Positions 8,121-16,493 of a stretch of DNA of 43,855 nt are shown one piece after another (the stretch's first letter is position 1; every line of letters starts with the position of its first letter). The DNA comes from Acidimicrobiaceae bacterium. Its GTDB lineage: Bacteria > Actinomycetota > Acidimicrobiia > Acidimicrobiales > Palsa-688. The translations under genes and the position numbers were made by a program. The notes beneath the pieces are model-generated. The model saw only the letters and a list, made by a program, of their open reading frames with translations. It was not told where the DNA came from and searched no databases. The stretch spans positions 1 to 43,855 of the forward strand of contig JAUTXM010000392.1 of the NCBI GenBank assembly GCA_030838025.1, written 5' to 3'.

Positions 8121-9634
8121 GCCGACGGCCTCGGTGTGTGAAAGACCGATATCCGATACCCGAGGCGTCGCCGCACGATCATCCTGAGCCACACGTTCTT
8201 GATGATCACGCCGACGGAGTTGGCCGCCGCCGCCCCGACCATTCCGAGAGCGGGGATCAGTGTCAGGTAACCGGCCAGGGTGATTCCGGCACACACCGCG
8301 GTGACCACCGTGATCTTTCGATGGTGACCGGTCAGATTCAACAACAACCCGACCGGCCCGGCGCTGACGCTGCCGAGCTGTCCGAGCGAATAGACGACGA
8401 GTGCGCTCCAGCCGGCGATGAACGGGTGACCGAAGAGAGACAGGACGGTACGCCCGAACAGAGCCAGCCCGATCGTGATGGCCAACGAAGGGAAGAAGAT
8501 CCAGCGCACCGCCCGGGCGACGGTCCATTGCAACTCATCGCGGCGATTGCCGTAGTGGAAAGCCGAGATCCGCGGGGCCACCGTGGAGTTCATGGCGAAC
8601 TGCAACGACGACGAGAGCCCCGCGGTGCGAAATGCCACGGCATAGATGCCTGCCGACCGGGCCCCAAGGAAGACGCCGACCATCACCACGTCCAGCCGCT
8701 GGCTCACCAACTGCAAGGTGTTCGTCAACAGCATCGGCAACGAGACCCGAGCCCACTTCCTCGGTGCATAGATCCGGGGATCCCGGGGGATCCGTTTCCG
8801 GGCGATGCGCCAGACGATCCCAGTCTGGATGAGAACCACGACCGCGGTTGCCACGGCCGTGAGCCATGACGCCTGCTCGGCCGTCAGCTGGCCATAGCCG
8901 ACAAAGCCGATGCCGACCGCGGCGGTGACGAGTATTGGTTGGAGCAGCATCGGCGGTCCGAAGGCCCCGACGATGTTGTGAAACCCACGAGTGACGGCGG
9001 TCTGGACGTCGGACAAGATGAGCAACGGAATCGTCGCCATCGCGATCGCCGAGGTTGCGAACGAGACCACGCCGCTCCCGGCCACGGCGATGACGGCGAT
9101 GCTCACTCCGGCCACGACCGTTCCGACGACCAGTGGGACCAGCTGCAGGGACCGCACGACGCCGCGGAGCAGCCCGTAGCGCTCCTCGGTTTCGTACTGA
9201 GGGACGAAGCGCAGCCCGCTCGAGGTACCGCCCAGATCGCAGGGGTTGGCGATGAGCTGCGCCAAGTTGAGCGCATAGGCGTACGCCCCGAAGGCCGTGG
9301 CGCCCATCCACCGGGCTGCCAGCGCCAAGCCGAAGTACCGCGCCCCCACGCCGGCGGTCTGGATCGTGAAGGCCGTTCCCGCCTGGCGCGACAGCGAATG
9401 CCGCCCGACACCGACGAGGTTCGACGGCGCGGGCGCGGGGCCGCTGCCGTTGGACCCGACCGCCGGCCGTTGGGACTCGACAGCCGGTACTTCAGCGGGT
9501 ACGTCAGCGGGGCTGCTGGCGTGGGCGCCGGGTCTCGGCCGGGATGCGTAATGCGCTCCCGCGGGACGACGGATCAACCACCGCTCCGGCCCGCAGCCGC
9601 GACCGTTGCAGTGCGGACGCCGCCCAGGGCACAT
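8117..9634 (-). CDS. Polysaccharide flippase, Wzx type
   Basis: Integral membrane protein of the MOP/PST superfamily, expected to flip undecaprenyl-linked repeat units across the membrane. After about 80 hydrophilic, Pro/Ser-rich residues, the sequence has roughly a dozen hydrophobic helices (for example LVPLVVGTVVAGVSIAVIAV and ITIGLALFGRTVLSLFG). It also has the family-typical first-helix block RQAGTAFTIQTAGVGARYFG and charged loops such as RIARKRIPRDPR. The start is uncertain: the unusual N-terminal tail may be genuine or the start may lie further in. It diverges from the polymerase gene at 9714 and is followed by a coupled glycosyltransferase. Confidence 0.88.
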   Translation of the reverse strand: MCPGRRPHCNGRGCGPERWLIRRPAGAHYASRPRPGAHASSPADVPAEVPAVESQRPAVGSNGSGPAPAPSNLVGVGRHSLSRQAGTAFTIQTAGVGARYFGLALAARWMGATAFGAYAYALNLAQLIANPCDLGGTSSGLRFVPQYETEERYGLLRGVVRSLQLVPLVVGTVVAGVSIAVIAVAGSGVVSFATSAIAMATIPLLILSDVQTAVTRGFHNIVGAFGPPMLLQPILVTAAVGIGFVGYGQLTAEQASWLTAVATAVVVLIQTGIVWRIARKRIPRDPRIYAPRKWARVSLPMLLTNTLQLVSQRLDVVMVGVFLGARSAGIYAVAFRTAGLSSSLQFAMNSTVAPRISAFHYGNRRDELQWTVARAVRWIFFPSLAITIGLALFGRTVLSLFGHPFIAGWSALVVYSLGQLGSVSAGPVGLLLNLTGHHRKITVVTAVCAGITLAGYLTLIPALGMVGAAAANSVGVIIKNVWLRMIVRRRLGYRISVFHTPRPSA

Positions 9635-9700
9635 GTCGCCATTGGGCTCACGGTAGTCAACCCGATCTAGCCTGCCAACGACCGCTCAAGGCCCGTCGAC

Positions 9701-9713
9701 TAAGATACGCGGG
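9701..9713 (+). promoter_or_regulatory. Putative leaderless -10 box for the polymerase gene
   Basis: TAAGAT (9701-9706) fits TAnnnT and lies exactly seven nt before ATG 9714, so a transcript would start at or next to the start codon. No ribosome site and no clear -35 are visible. The same geometry recurs in front of other genes of this window. Confidence 0.5.
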
Positions 9714-10988
9714 ATGACGGAGCCGGTCCCCGACGGTAGCCGTCGGGTCTTTGGGTTGGTGGCGGGCCACCCCGAACCACTCACTGTGCGGCTCTCATTT
9801 TGGGCCTTGGTCATCTTCGCCGCGACGGTGCCCCTCGAGGGAATCCAGCATCTCGGCCCCCTCGGGTCTGCTCCCCGGGCGGCCGGACTTCTGTCTTCCG
9901 CCCTCATCGTTGTCGCCCTGATCGCGGCATTGCCACCCCGGCGCATGGAACGCACCTTTTTCTTCCTCGGTGCCTTCGTGGTCTGGGTCGTGCTCTCCAA
10001 TCTGTGGACGACCGTTCCCTCGAACACGTTGAGCCGGACGTTCACGTATCTCCAACTGCTCGGCATGGCATGGATCATGTGGCAGCAGCTTGGAACGACG
10101 GAGAAGTGCCGGTGGCTCATGCGCGGCTATGTCGCGGGCGCGGGTCTCGGTTGCCTCTATACCGTCATCACCCGAAAGCCGCACACCCACGGGGTCGCCC
10201 GCTTCGCCGTAGGCGATCCCAACAGCTTCGGCGTGTACGTCGTGATCGGCATTGTGATGGCGTACCACCTGTTCCTTGCCGCGAGAGACCGCAGGGCCAG
10301 GTTGATGTACGTCGCATTCATGCTGCTCGGGGTATTGGCGGTGTTTCTGACCGTCTCTCGGACCGCGGTCATCGTGCTCGGCGTGGCCGGCGTGATCACC
10401 ATCATCGATCGCCGTACGCTCACCCCCCTTCGGGTGGCCGGGCTGGTGTCTGTGGTGCTGGTGGCCATCGTGGTGGTCATCAAGACCGTGACCACCCGAC
10501 AGTTGGGTCGCATCGGCACCATCCAGACGGCGGCCCAGACAGGACTCGACCAGCGAACGACGTACTGGCGGCTTGCCTTCAATACCTTCTCCCAACACCC
10601 GTTACTGGGGGTGGGCGCCAACGCCTTCCGGGACCAGGCGGTCCTCATCACCGGGATCTCCCGGGTAGCGCACAACTCCTTTCTCGGAGTGCTGGCCGAC
10701 ATGGGGATCGTCGGGCTGGCGCTGTTCATGTTGGCGCTCGCTTCGGCATGGGTGCAGCTGCCCCAGGTGCTGCCCCGACGCCTGCGCCAGACGTGGTTGG
10801 CGATCGGCGTGGCGTGGCTACTGGGCGCCAACACCTTGACGTGGGAGCACCTCAAGGTCACCTGGTTCCTGGCCTTCCTCCTCGTCGCGGAGGTGGCAGC
10901 GTGTCGCACCAGGAACTCCTCGGACGTCCCGGCGCCGCCCGTGTCCGAGCCGGCCGCGAAGACACCGATCGAGGTTGCCTCAGCGTGA
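9714..10988 (+). CDS. O-antigen ligase / Wzy-type polymerase
   Basis: Polytopic membrane protein of 424 residues with the Wzy_C (PF04932) core. Helices fill most of the chain, and the long extracytoplasmic loop between them carries HPLLGVGANAFRD, then AHNSFLGVLADMGIVGL, the conserved region that binds lipid-linked donor in this family. In this locus it is the best candidate for the polymerase that joins repeat units outside the membrane, although ligases share the fold. The C-terminal 30 residues are polar. It diverges from the flippase and ends 22 nt from the convergent second beta-helix gene, so it is probably transcribed alone from its own leaderless promoter. Confidence 0.88.
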   Translation: MTEPVPDGSRRVFGLVAGHPEPLTVRLSFWALVIFAATVPLEGIQHLGPLGSAPRAAGLLSSALIVVALIAALPPRRMERTFFFLGAFVVWVVLSNLWTTVPSNTLSRTFTYLQLLGMAWIMWQQLGTTEKCRWLMRGYVAGAGLGCLYTVITRKPHTHGVARFAVGDPNSFGVYVVIGIVMAYHLFLAARDRRARLMYVAFMLLGVLAVFLTVSRTAVIVLGVAGVITIIDRRTLTPLRVAGLVSVVLVAIVVVIKTVTTRQLGRIGTIQTAAQTGLDQRTTYWRLAFNTFSQHPLLGVGANAFRDQAVLITGISRVAHNSFLGVLADMGIVGLALFMLALASAWVQLPQVLPRRLRQTWLAIGVAWLLGANTLTWEHLKVTWFLAFLLVAEVAACRTRNSSDVPAPPVSEPAAKTPIEVASA

Positions 10989-11010
10989 CCGAAGCGCCCA
11001 CGTTGGGTGC

Positions 11011-12453
11011 CTACTGGCAGGTCGGAACTTGTCGAGTCGCACCGATCATGATCGGATTGGCCGGCGACGGGAACGGGCCTTGGCAGGACAGATTGCTGAA
11101 GACCACGTCCCACGTCGCCTTGGCGTCCCGAGCGAAACTCTGTACCGACGCCCCGATCTTCCATGCGCCCGCCGATCCTCCGAGCTGTACTGGATCTTGG
11201 GCCTGGAGGCCCCCAACCACGGCAACCGAGTTCATCGTGCTGTCCCAGAACCCGCCCCGCGCGGCCGCCCCCAAGCTCTCGTCGGCCGATTCGATCACCC
11301 CTTGGTGGCAGCTTCGGGCGACCACCTGAGTCACATGGACGTCGTAGTTCTTCTGCCCGTGAGGTGCAAATGACACGGCGCGGTTGCAGTTGACTCCCAT
11401 GATCGTGTCGGCCGTAAGTCCCCGGACCTCGCCGCCAAAGCTCTTCTTCTTGGTGGCGTCGGTCTCGAGCCGCAATGCCGTACCACCGCTGGAGTAAACC
11501 TGGGAGACCCGAATGTTGTGGCCACTCGTGATCTGGTTGGGTCCATAGCCGTACGAACCATTGATGTTGTACTGGTGGAGGATGCTGCCATTGTGGGGGT
11601 CGGCAAAAGGTCCGTTCGGAGGCGAGTCGTTGCGCGGTCGAAGAAGAATGGCCGCCTTGTCGGTTGTCGGCCAAGGGTAGGATCCCCCACTGGCCTTGAC
11701 CGCGGCCGGATCGGGCAAGGTCGCGTTCTGGATCGAAAAGACATTCTGAATGAGGAAGCCGTCGACATAGAGGAGCTGAATCGCCCCGATCTTTTGGTTG
11801 GCGTTCGTGGTCTTCGGATCGAGGTTCAGGGTGAAGGAATTGTCGATGTTCCATCCGGGCTCGACGGGGCTGGCCAGGTCCTTGACCCCGCCAGTGTGCG
11901 TGCCCACCCCCACGACGGACACGTTTCGCAACGGCGCCGTGGCGCTCGTTCCATCCCAGATGATCAAGAAGGGCGCGTCCGACTTGTTGCGGGCCGCCTC
12001 AATGCCGCCCGCTTGTTCGAGCACTGCGCCCGCGTCGACCTCGAGGCGGACGTCGCTCTTGAAGGTCAGACGGTAAAGCCGGTAGGTGCCCGGCGGAACA
12101 TACACGACCGCCTGCGGTTGCCCCGAGGGACCGGCCGCGAAGCGGTGCGAGCCGGCCAGCGCCGAGTCCATGGCGGCCGCGAATGCCGCCGTGTCATCGC
12201 CCGTGCCGTCGCCGACGGCACCCGTCGACCGCACGCTGGTCGCCACCGCGTCCGGCGTGATCGTTGTGCCCATGGCGTCCAGCTTCGCCGGAGCGGGTTG
12301 AGGTCGGATCGATCCGCCTGGAGGCGGGGTGGTGGTGGCCGGTGGGGCGCTCTGATGCCGTCCTCCGCCGCCTCTCGTCGCGACCAGGGCGATCACAATG
12401 ACGGCCGTGATTGCTGCGATAGCCGCGAGGGTCCAGCGGGGAACTCTGCCCAT
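11011..12453 (-). CDS. Membrane-anchored beta-helix protein, pectate-lyase-3-like (paralogue 2)
   Basis: 480 residues. ATG 12453 is chosen because it gives MGRVPR followed by a membrane helix (LAAIAAITAVIVIALVA) and because longer starts would run into the divergent sulfotransferase gene. No cleavage site is obvious, so the helix may stay as an N-terminal anchor. A Pro/Thr linker (about 30-60) leads to the beta-helix domain, which opens with SVRSTGAVGDGTGDDTAAF. Shared paralogue motifs are VVYVPPGTYRLYRLTF, DAGAVLEQAGG, NVFSIQNAT, DPHNGS, YGPNQI, GTALRLETDA and NCNRAVSFAPHGQKNYDV. Activity is unknown. The different anchoring compared with the two secreted paralogues suggests division of labour between surface-bound and released forms. 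Confidence 0.88.
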   Translation of the reverse strand: MGRVPRWTLAAIAAITAVIVIALVATRGGGGRHQSAPPATTTPPPGGSIRPQPAPAKLDAMGTTITPDAVATSVRSTGAVGDGTGDDTAAFAAAMDSALAGSHRFAAGPSGQPQAVVYVPPGTYRLYRLTFKSDVRLEVDAGAVLEQAGGIEAARNKSDAPFLIIWDGTSATAPLRNVSVVGVGTHTGGVKDLASPVEPGWNIDNSFTLNLDPKTTNANQKIGAIQLLYVDGFLIQNVFSIQNATLPDPAAVKASGGSYPWPTTDKAAILLRPRNDSPPNGPFADPHNGSILHQYNINGSYGYGPNQITSGHNIRVSQVYSSGGTALRLETDATKKKSFGGEVRGLTADTIMGVNCNRAVSFAPHGQKNYDVHVTQVVARSCHQGVIESADESLGAAARGGFWDSTMNSVAVVGGLQAQDPVQLGGSAGAWKIGASVQSFARDAKATWDVVFSNLSCQGPFPSPANPIMIGATRQVPTCQ

Positions 12454-12546
12454 GGAGCAATGTTTACTTGCGATTGTGATCGTTCTGTTATCGCCTAACG
12501 CCTGGCCTCCGACGGCCTGACCTCCAGTCTGACCCAGCGGCTGGCC

Positions 12547-12558
12547 TACGCTCGGAGG
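12547..12558 (+). promoter_or_regulatory. Putative -10 box close to sulfotransferase start
   Basis: TACGCT (12547-12552) fits TAnnnT and ends six nt before ATG 12559. GGAGG lies directly against the ATG, which is too close to act as a normal ribosome site, so a leaderless start is the simpler reading. It lies in the 105-nt divergent gap with the beta-helix gene. Confidence 0.35.
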
Positions 12559-13548
12559 ATGCCACGCCCCGCGGTCGTATACATCGGGGGCAACGGCCGC
12601 AGCGGAAGTACCATCCTGGCCCAGCTGGTGGGTCGGCATGCGGGATTCGCGGCGGTGGGCGAACTGCGCTACGCCCTTGAACGCGGTGTGCTCGCGAATC
12701 ACCTCTGCGGGTGTGGAACGCCGTTCCGGGAGTGCGCGTTCTGGACCGAAGTTTTCACCCGATTGCTCGGAGGATTCGACACGGCCCAGTGCGAAGAACT
12801 CTTGGCGGGAAGCCGCCGGCTCGACCGCATCCGTTATGCCGCCCTACTGGTGGCGCCACCTGGAGCTCGGCCCCCCGGTTTCCGAAAGCGTCTGGATCAG
12901 CATGCCGAGTTCTTGCTTCGGCTGTACACAACCATCGCCGAGGTAACGGGTGCCGAAGCCGTAGTCGACTCTTCGAAGGATCCTTCCTACGCGTTTCTCC
13001 TACGAAGTGTGGCCGGCCTGGACGTATCCGTCGTGCATTTGGTGCGAGACAGTCGGGCGGTCGCCTATTCATGGACTCGAGCCAAGGTCCGGCCAGAGAT
13101 CCACTGGCAGGTCGAATATATGAGACGGAGGAGTCCGCTTCGCTCAGCCCTTGTCTGGACTGGGTGCAACCTTCTCTTCGAGGCGATAAGACACCAGCAT
13201 GACCCATACTTGCGGGTCAAATACGAGGATTTTACGTCCGAGCCGGCCCGACATGTTGCCGAGATCGTCGAGTGGGCCGGTGGATCTTCCAGCCCCGGTA
13301 TGGCGGATAGCGAGACCCCCTTTCGGCATGATATCTCCGGAAATCCAATCCGGTTTGCGACCGAGATCCCAGTTGTGAAGTTGGACGAGGAATGGAAGAA
13401 GCGGATGCCCAATGGTCAGCGCCGGCTGGTGACGCTTGTCACCGCCCCCCTCCTCGTTAGGTACCGCTACTCGCTCAACACCCGCGTCGGCGCTCGGCGA
13501 GGCGGCAAGTCGCGGATCCGAGGTATTTATCGGTTCCTTTTCAAATAA
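12559..13548 (+). CDS. PAPS-dependent sulfotransferase with CGCG-x5-C motif
   Basis: 329 residues. The PAPS 5'-phosphosulfate loop is GGNGRSGST (10-18), VVDSSKDPSYAFLL (135-148) precedes the core strand, and the 3'-phosphate motif is RDSRAVAYS (163-171). The acceptor-side KYEDF region is conserved (near 221). Between loop and core it carries CGCG-x5-C-xx-W (50-62), which is also present in the neighbouring sulfotransferase at 13527 but not in the two at 480 and 16494. The cysteines could be structural or bind metal. The gene stands alone on the plus strand among minus-strand genes and its last 22 nt overlap the convergent sulfotransferase. The acceptor sugar is unknown. Confidence 0.9.
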   Translation: MPRPAVVYIGGNGRSGSTILAQLVGRHAGFAAVGELRYALERGVLANHLCGCGTPFRECAFWTEVFTRLLGGFDTAQCEELLAGSRRLDRIRYAALLVAPPGARPPGFRKRLDQHAEFLLRLYTTIAEVTGAEAVVDSSKDPSYAFLLRSVAGLDVSVVHLVRDSRAVAYSWTRAKVRPEIHWQVEYMRRRSPLRSALVWTGCNLLFEAIRHQHDPYLRVKYEDFTSEPARHVAEIVEWAGGSSSPGMADSETPFRHDISGNPIRFATEIPVVKLDEEWKKRMPNGQRRLVTLVTAPLLVRYRYSLNTRVGARRGGKSRIRGIYRFLFK

Positions 13549-14411
13549 CCATGACGTACCAGCCACGGCGCAGTCAGGGTGCCGATCAGTCCTCGCTCGA
13601 ACCGGCTGAGCTCATTTTTCCAGCTCATGTCCTCGATCAGCATCGTCGTGAGCGCAGGATTCGGTCCGCGCGGCGTGTGGACGGCCGGAAGCTGGAACGG
13701 GCCTGAGGCCAACTCCACCTGCGGTAGGCCCAGCAGGCGACAGACCCCAGCCATGGTGGCACTCGGGTCTGCGACGAAGTCCTCATAACGCACACGCAGC
13801 AGGTGCTCGGGATCGAACTGCTCGGATCGGGTGTGCCGCATGACCCAACTGGCCGCCAGCATGGTGGCGTCGAGGCTCCTCCTCGCGGGTGACGACGGCG
13901 ACCGTCGCCGCAGTTGGGATGCCACAACGCCTCGAGCGTCTCGCACGACGTGCACGTACGATGCCTCGACGCCCGTTACGTGGGCCAAGAAGGCGCCGTC
14001 TGCGGGAAGCTTCGAGTTGTCGATGACCACGTCGACCCCATATGCCTCGGCCAGACCGTGGTAGGTCGCAGCCATAGCTCCGGCGTACCCGGTGAACGAG
14101 AGGTGCCCATCGTGCGGTCTTCGCATCGCCCGACTGGTACGCCACGAGCCCTCGACTGGGACGACTTCTTCCTGCCACGCCGAGACGGATGCCGGGTCGA
14201 TTCCCGCGGCCCGGACGCGACGTAGGACAACCGACCAGACGGGGCAGTCGACGAGAAGTTCACCGCAGCCGCACGTCCGGTCGGGGCCGACGCCGAATTC
14301 CCAGAGGCGGCGTACCTCCCCGGCGTACACCGCCCCTGGGACGAGGCCCAAGACGCGGCCGACGATGGTCGTCCCGCCCCGTTGGGTTCCCAGGATATAC
14401 AGCACCTTCAC
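13527..14411 (-). CDS. PAPS-dependent sulfotransferase with CGCG-x5-C motif
   Basis: 294 residues and last gene of a five-gene minus-strand operon. The PAPS loop is LGTQRGGTT (7-15), VVIDNSKLPADGAFL (128-142) matches the DSSK segment of the sulfotransferase at 12559, and the 3'-phosphate motif is RDARGVVAS (157-165). RVRYEDF follows near residue 205. It has the same CGCG-x5-C-xx-W block (47-59) as its convergent neighbour, so the two belong to one subfamily although they are clearly diverged. Its 3' end overlaps that neighbour by 22 nt. It starts 40 nt after the epimerase stop. Confidence 0.9.
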   Translation of the reverse strand: MKVLYILGTQRGGTTIVGRVLGLVPGAVYAGEVRRLWEFGVGPDRTCGCGELLVDCPVWSVVLRRVRAAGIDPASVSAWQEEVVPVEGSWRTSRAMRRPHDGHLSFTGYAGAMAATYHGLAEAYGVDVVIDNSKLPADGAFLAHVTGVEASYVHVVRDARGVVASQLRRRSPSSPARRSLDATMLAASWVMRHTRSEQFDPEHLLRVRYEDFVADPSATMAGVCRLLGLPQVELASGPFQLPAVHTPRGPNPALTTMLIEDMSWKNELSRFERGLIGTLTAPWLVRHGYLKRNR

Positions 14412-14451
14412 GCGGGCTCACCGGCCCCATTGGGCCACCCGACGGGCGGGC

Positions 14452-15384
14452 TCAACGTGCTCGTTCGGCTCGTACCCACTCGGCGGTTGCCCGGAGGCCC
14501 TGTTCGAGCGGTGTGTCGAACCGGACGCCCAGCGACTCGGCCGCGGTTGCGTCTCCATGCCAATGAAGGGGATCACCGGGCCGGGCGGGACCGGGGAACA
14601 CGATTGGAATGTCGGTGCCCAAGGCGTCGACCACGGCCGACGCCAGTTCGGCGACTCCGACCGGACGTCCGGCCGCAAGATTGTAGACCTCACCTTCGGC
14701 CGGGGCGTACTGGGCCAGGTGGACGAACCCGCGCGCCGCATCAGCCACGTACACGAAGTCCCGGGTTGCCTCAGGGGAGCCGAGAACGGTCAACGGGTTT
14801 TCTCCGGACAGCGCCTTGGAGATGAGGTCGTACACGACCTGTTTGCGCTGACCGGGGCCATAGAGCGAGAACATGCGAATGGCAATCGCGCGCACCGAAT
14901 GGACACGGGAATAAAACGCGAGATAATGCTCGGCAGCCAGCTTGGAGACACCATACGGCGAAATGGGATTTAAGGGATGGTCCTCGTTCATTGGAAGGAG
15001 GACCGCCTCGCCGTATACCGCGGCTGATGACGCCAACACAACCAGCGGTGGGGGGGAACAGCGACGCGCCGCCTCGAACACCGAAATCGTAGTCGCCACG
15101 TTTTTCTGGAGGTCGGTGACAGGATCCTCCACCGACGGTGGGACGTAGGCCGCGGTGGCGAGGTGGAATACCACATCAATACTACGGGAGGACATCAACG
15201 AAGCAAGGTCCAATGTGCGGACGTCGGCGACGATCAGGTCAGCCGAGTCTTGGGGCGACGGGTGTCCACCTGACAGATCATCGACGACCGTTGTCGTGAG
15301 TCCCGCCTCATGGAGTTCCGCGACGAGCCAGGTTCCCAAGAACCCCGCTCCGCCGAGCACCAAGGCATGCTGAAGGTGGCGCAT
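14452..15384 (-). CDS. NAD-dependent nucleotide-sugar epimerase/dehydratase
   Basis: Extended SDR enzyme of 310 residues: dinucleotide loop LVLGGAGFLGTWL near the N-terminus, DD ending the second strand, FHLATAAYVPPSV, the serine site ASSAAVYGE, and YGVSKLAAE with the catalytic Tyr and Lys. RMFSLYGPGQRKQVV is typical of the UDP-glucose 4-epimerase-like (WcaG/GalE) group. The exact substrate cannot be read from the sequence. ATG 15384 is chosen because it overlaps the stop of the upstream glycosyltransferase as TGATG and opens directly into the Rossmann strand; longer starts would be out-of-frame readings of that gene. Confidence 0.9.
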   Translation of the reverse strand: MRHLQHALVLGGAGFLGTWLVAELHEAGLTTTVVDDLSGGHPSPQDSADLIVADVRTLDLASLMSSRSIDVVFHLATAAYVPPSVEDPVTDLQKNVATTISVFEAARRCSPPPLVVLASSAAVYGEAVLLPMNEDHPLNPISPYGVSKLAAEHYLAFYSRVHSVRAIAIRMFSLYGPGQRKQVVYDLISKALSGENPLTVLGSPEATRDFVYVADAARGFVHLAQYAPAEGEVYNLAAGRPVGVAELASAVVDALGTDIPIVFPGPARPGDPLHWHGDATAAESLGVRFDTPLEQGLRATAEWVRAERAR

Positions 15385-16493
15385 CAGGTGGTCCAGCCGT
15401 TTTCCACGAGTATTTTCCCGAAGGCGACGACAATGTGGTCCCAGTCGAGCTCTGGTGCCGCGGCCAGAGCATTGGCGGAGTAGTGGGACCACGAGCCCAG
15501 AACCTCGTCGACGGCAGTCGCCAGCGCCTCCACGGTCGGATCGGCAACGACGCCGATCCCGAATTGCTCAACAACGTTGCGCGTGCCATTGCCAGGATCG
15601 GAGGTCGTAACCACTGGCAATCCGGAGGCCATGGCCTCGGCGACGGCTAGAGGGAACCCCTCCCGTTGGCTGGGCAAGACGAGGACCGCGGCGTGGCCCA
15701 GCAGGGAGATCTTGGCCCGATCATCAATGTGACCGGTGATGTCCACGGCGGCGCCGTCCGTCGGAGGCAATTGCGAGCGAGCGGCATCGATCTCCGTTCG
15801 CGCCGGACCGTCGCCGGCGATCGTGAGCCGGCCCCGATACCCGCGGGCGCGGAGCACCCCAAAGGCGGCGACGAGGAGTGGTACCCGCTTGTGGGGAAAC
15901 AGGCGCCCCACATACAGGATCCCCTGCCTCTCACGCTCGGGCGCACTCAAGTAGTTGGAGATAGTGACACCACTCGAAAGGGAGAACACCGGGCGTCCCG
16001 ACGCCGACTCGATCTGCTCGGCCACGGCCGTACTGACTCCCATGTTCAACGCCGTCAGCCGGGGAAACCAACGCTCGAAGCGACCGTAGACCGGCCCGCC
16101 TCTGACCTCACACCAGTCGATCAGGCCTCGACGACGTGCTCGCCGAGGAGCGAAGAGCACATGGCTGAACGGCCATTGACCGAAGATGTGGAGGTCGAAC
16201 TCCCGGTGGCGCAGCGCCTGGCGGACGTCCCATCCGTAGCGCAAGATGGCGGCCACGTTTCGGGGCATGCCGGGTACGATCGATCGCCGGTAGTCAACGA
16301 TGATCGGCTGCCGGTGGACCCCGATGCCTCCTTCCAGCGCATAGGAGACCATGGCCCGCTGATGGCCGATGCAGTAGACGTCGACCTCGTGGCCCGCCTT
16401 CACGAGCGCCGCCGCCAGCTCGGCGAAGCGGGCTTCGACGCCACCCACGCTCGGCGGGTATAACTCGGTGAACATTCCAATTCGCATTGGCAC
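15384..16493 (-). CDS. GT4-family glycosyltransferase
   Basis: About 369 residues. The N-terminal MRIGMFTELYPPSVGGVEAR is the classic GT4 acceptor-domain start. The donor domain shows ILYVGRLFPHKRVPLLVAAF, LTIAGDGPAR and the E-x7-E block REGFPLAVAEAMASG. Either GTG 16493 or the ATG two codons later could be used; the stop of the upstream sulfotransferase abuts this start. Third gene of the five-gene operon 18734-13527. The acceptor is presumably the lipid-linked growing repeat unit on the inner face of the membrane. Confidence 0.92.
   Translation of the reverse strand: MPMRIGMFTELYPPSVGGVEARFAELAAALVKAGHEVDVYCIGHQRAMVSYALEGGIGVHRQPIIVDYRRSIVPGMPRNVAAILRYGWDVRQALRHREFDLHIFGQWPFSHVLFAPRRARRRGLIDWCEVRGGPVYGRFERWFPRLTALNMGVSTAVAEQIESASGRPVFSLSSGVTISNYLSAPERERQGILYVGRLFPHKRVPLLVAAFGVLRARGYRGRLTIAGDGPARTEIDAARSQLPPTDGAAVDITGHIDDRAKISLLGHAAVLVLPSQREGFPLAVAEAMASGLPVVTTSDPGNGTRNVVEQFGIGVVADPTVEALATAVDEVLGSWSHYSANALAAAPELDWDHIVVAFGKILVENGWTT

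Noticed and set aside
8121..8528. N-terminal extension of the glycosyltransferase at 7038
   Set aside because: It reads Arg/Gly/His-rich nonsense antiphase to the flippase gene; GTG 8120 overlaps the flippase stop.
12454..12702. Longer N-terminus of beta-helix paralogue 2
   Set aside because: It would overlap the divergent sulfotransferase by 144 bp and bury the membrane helix; ATG 12453 gives a normal N-terminus.
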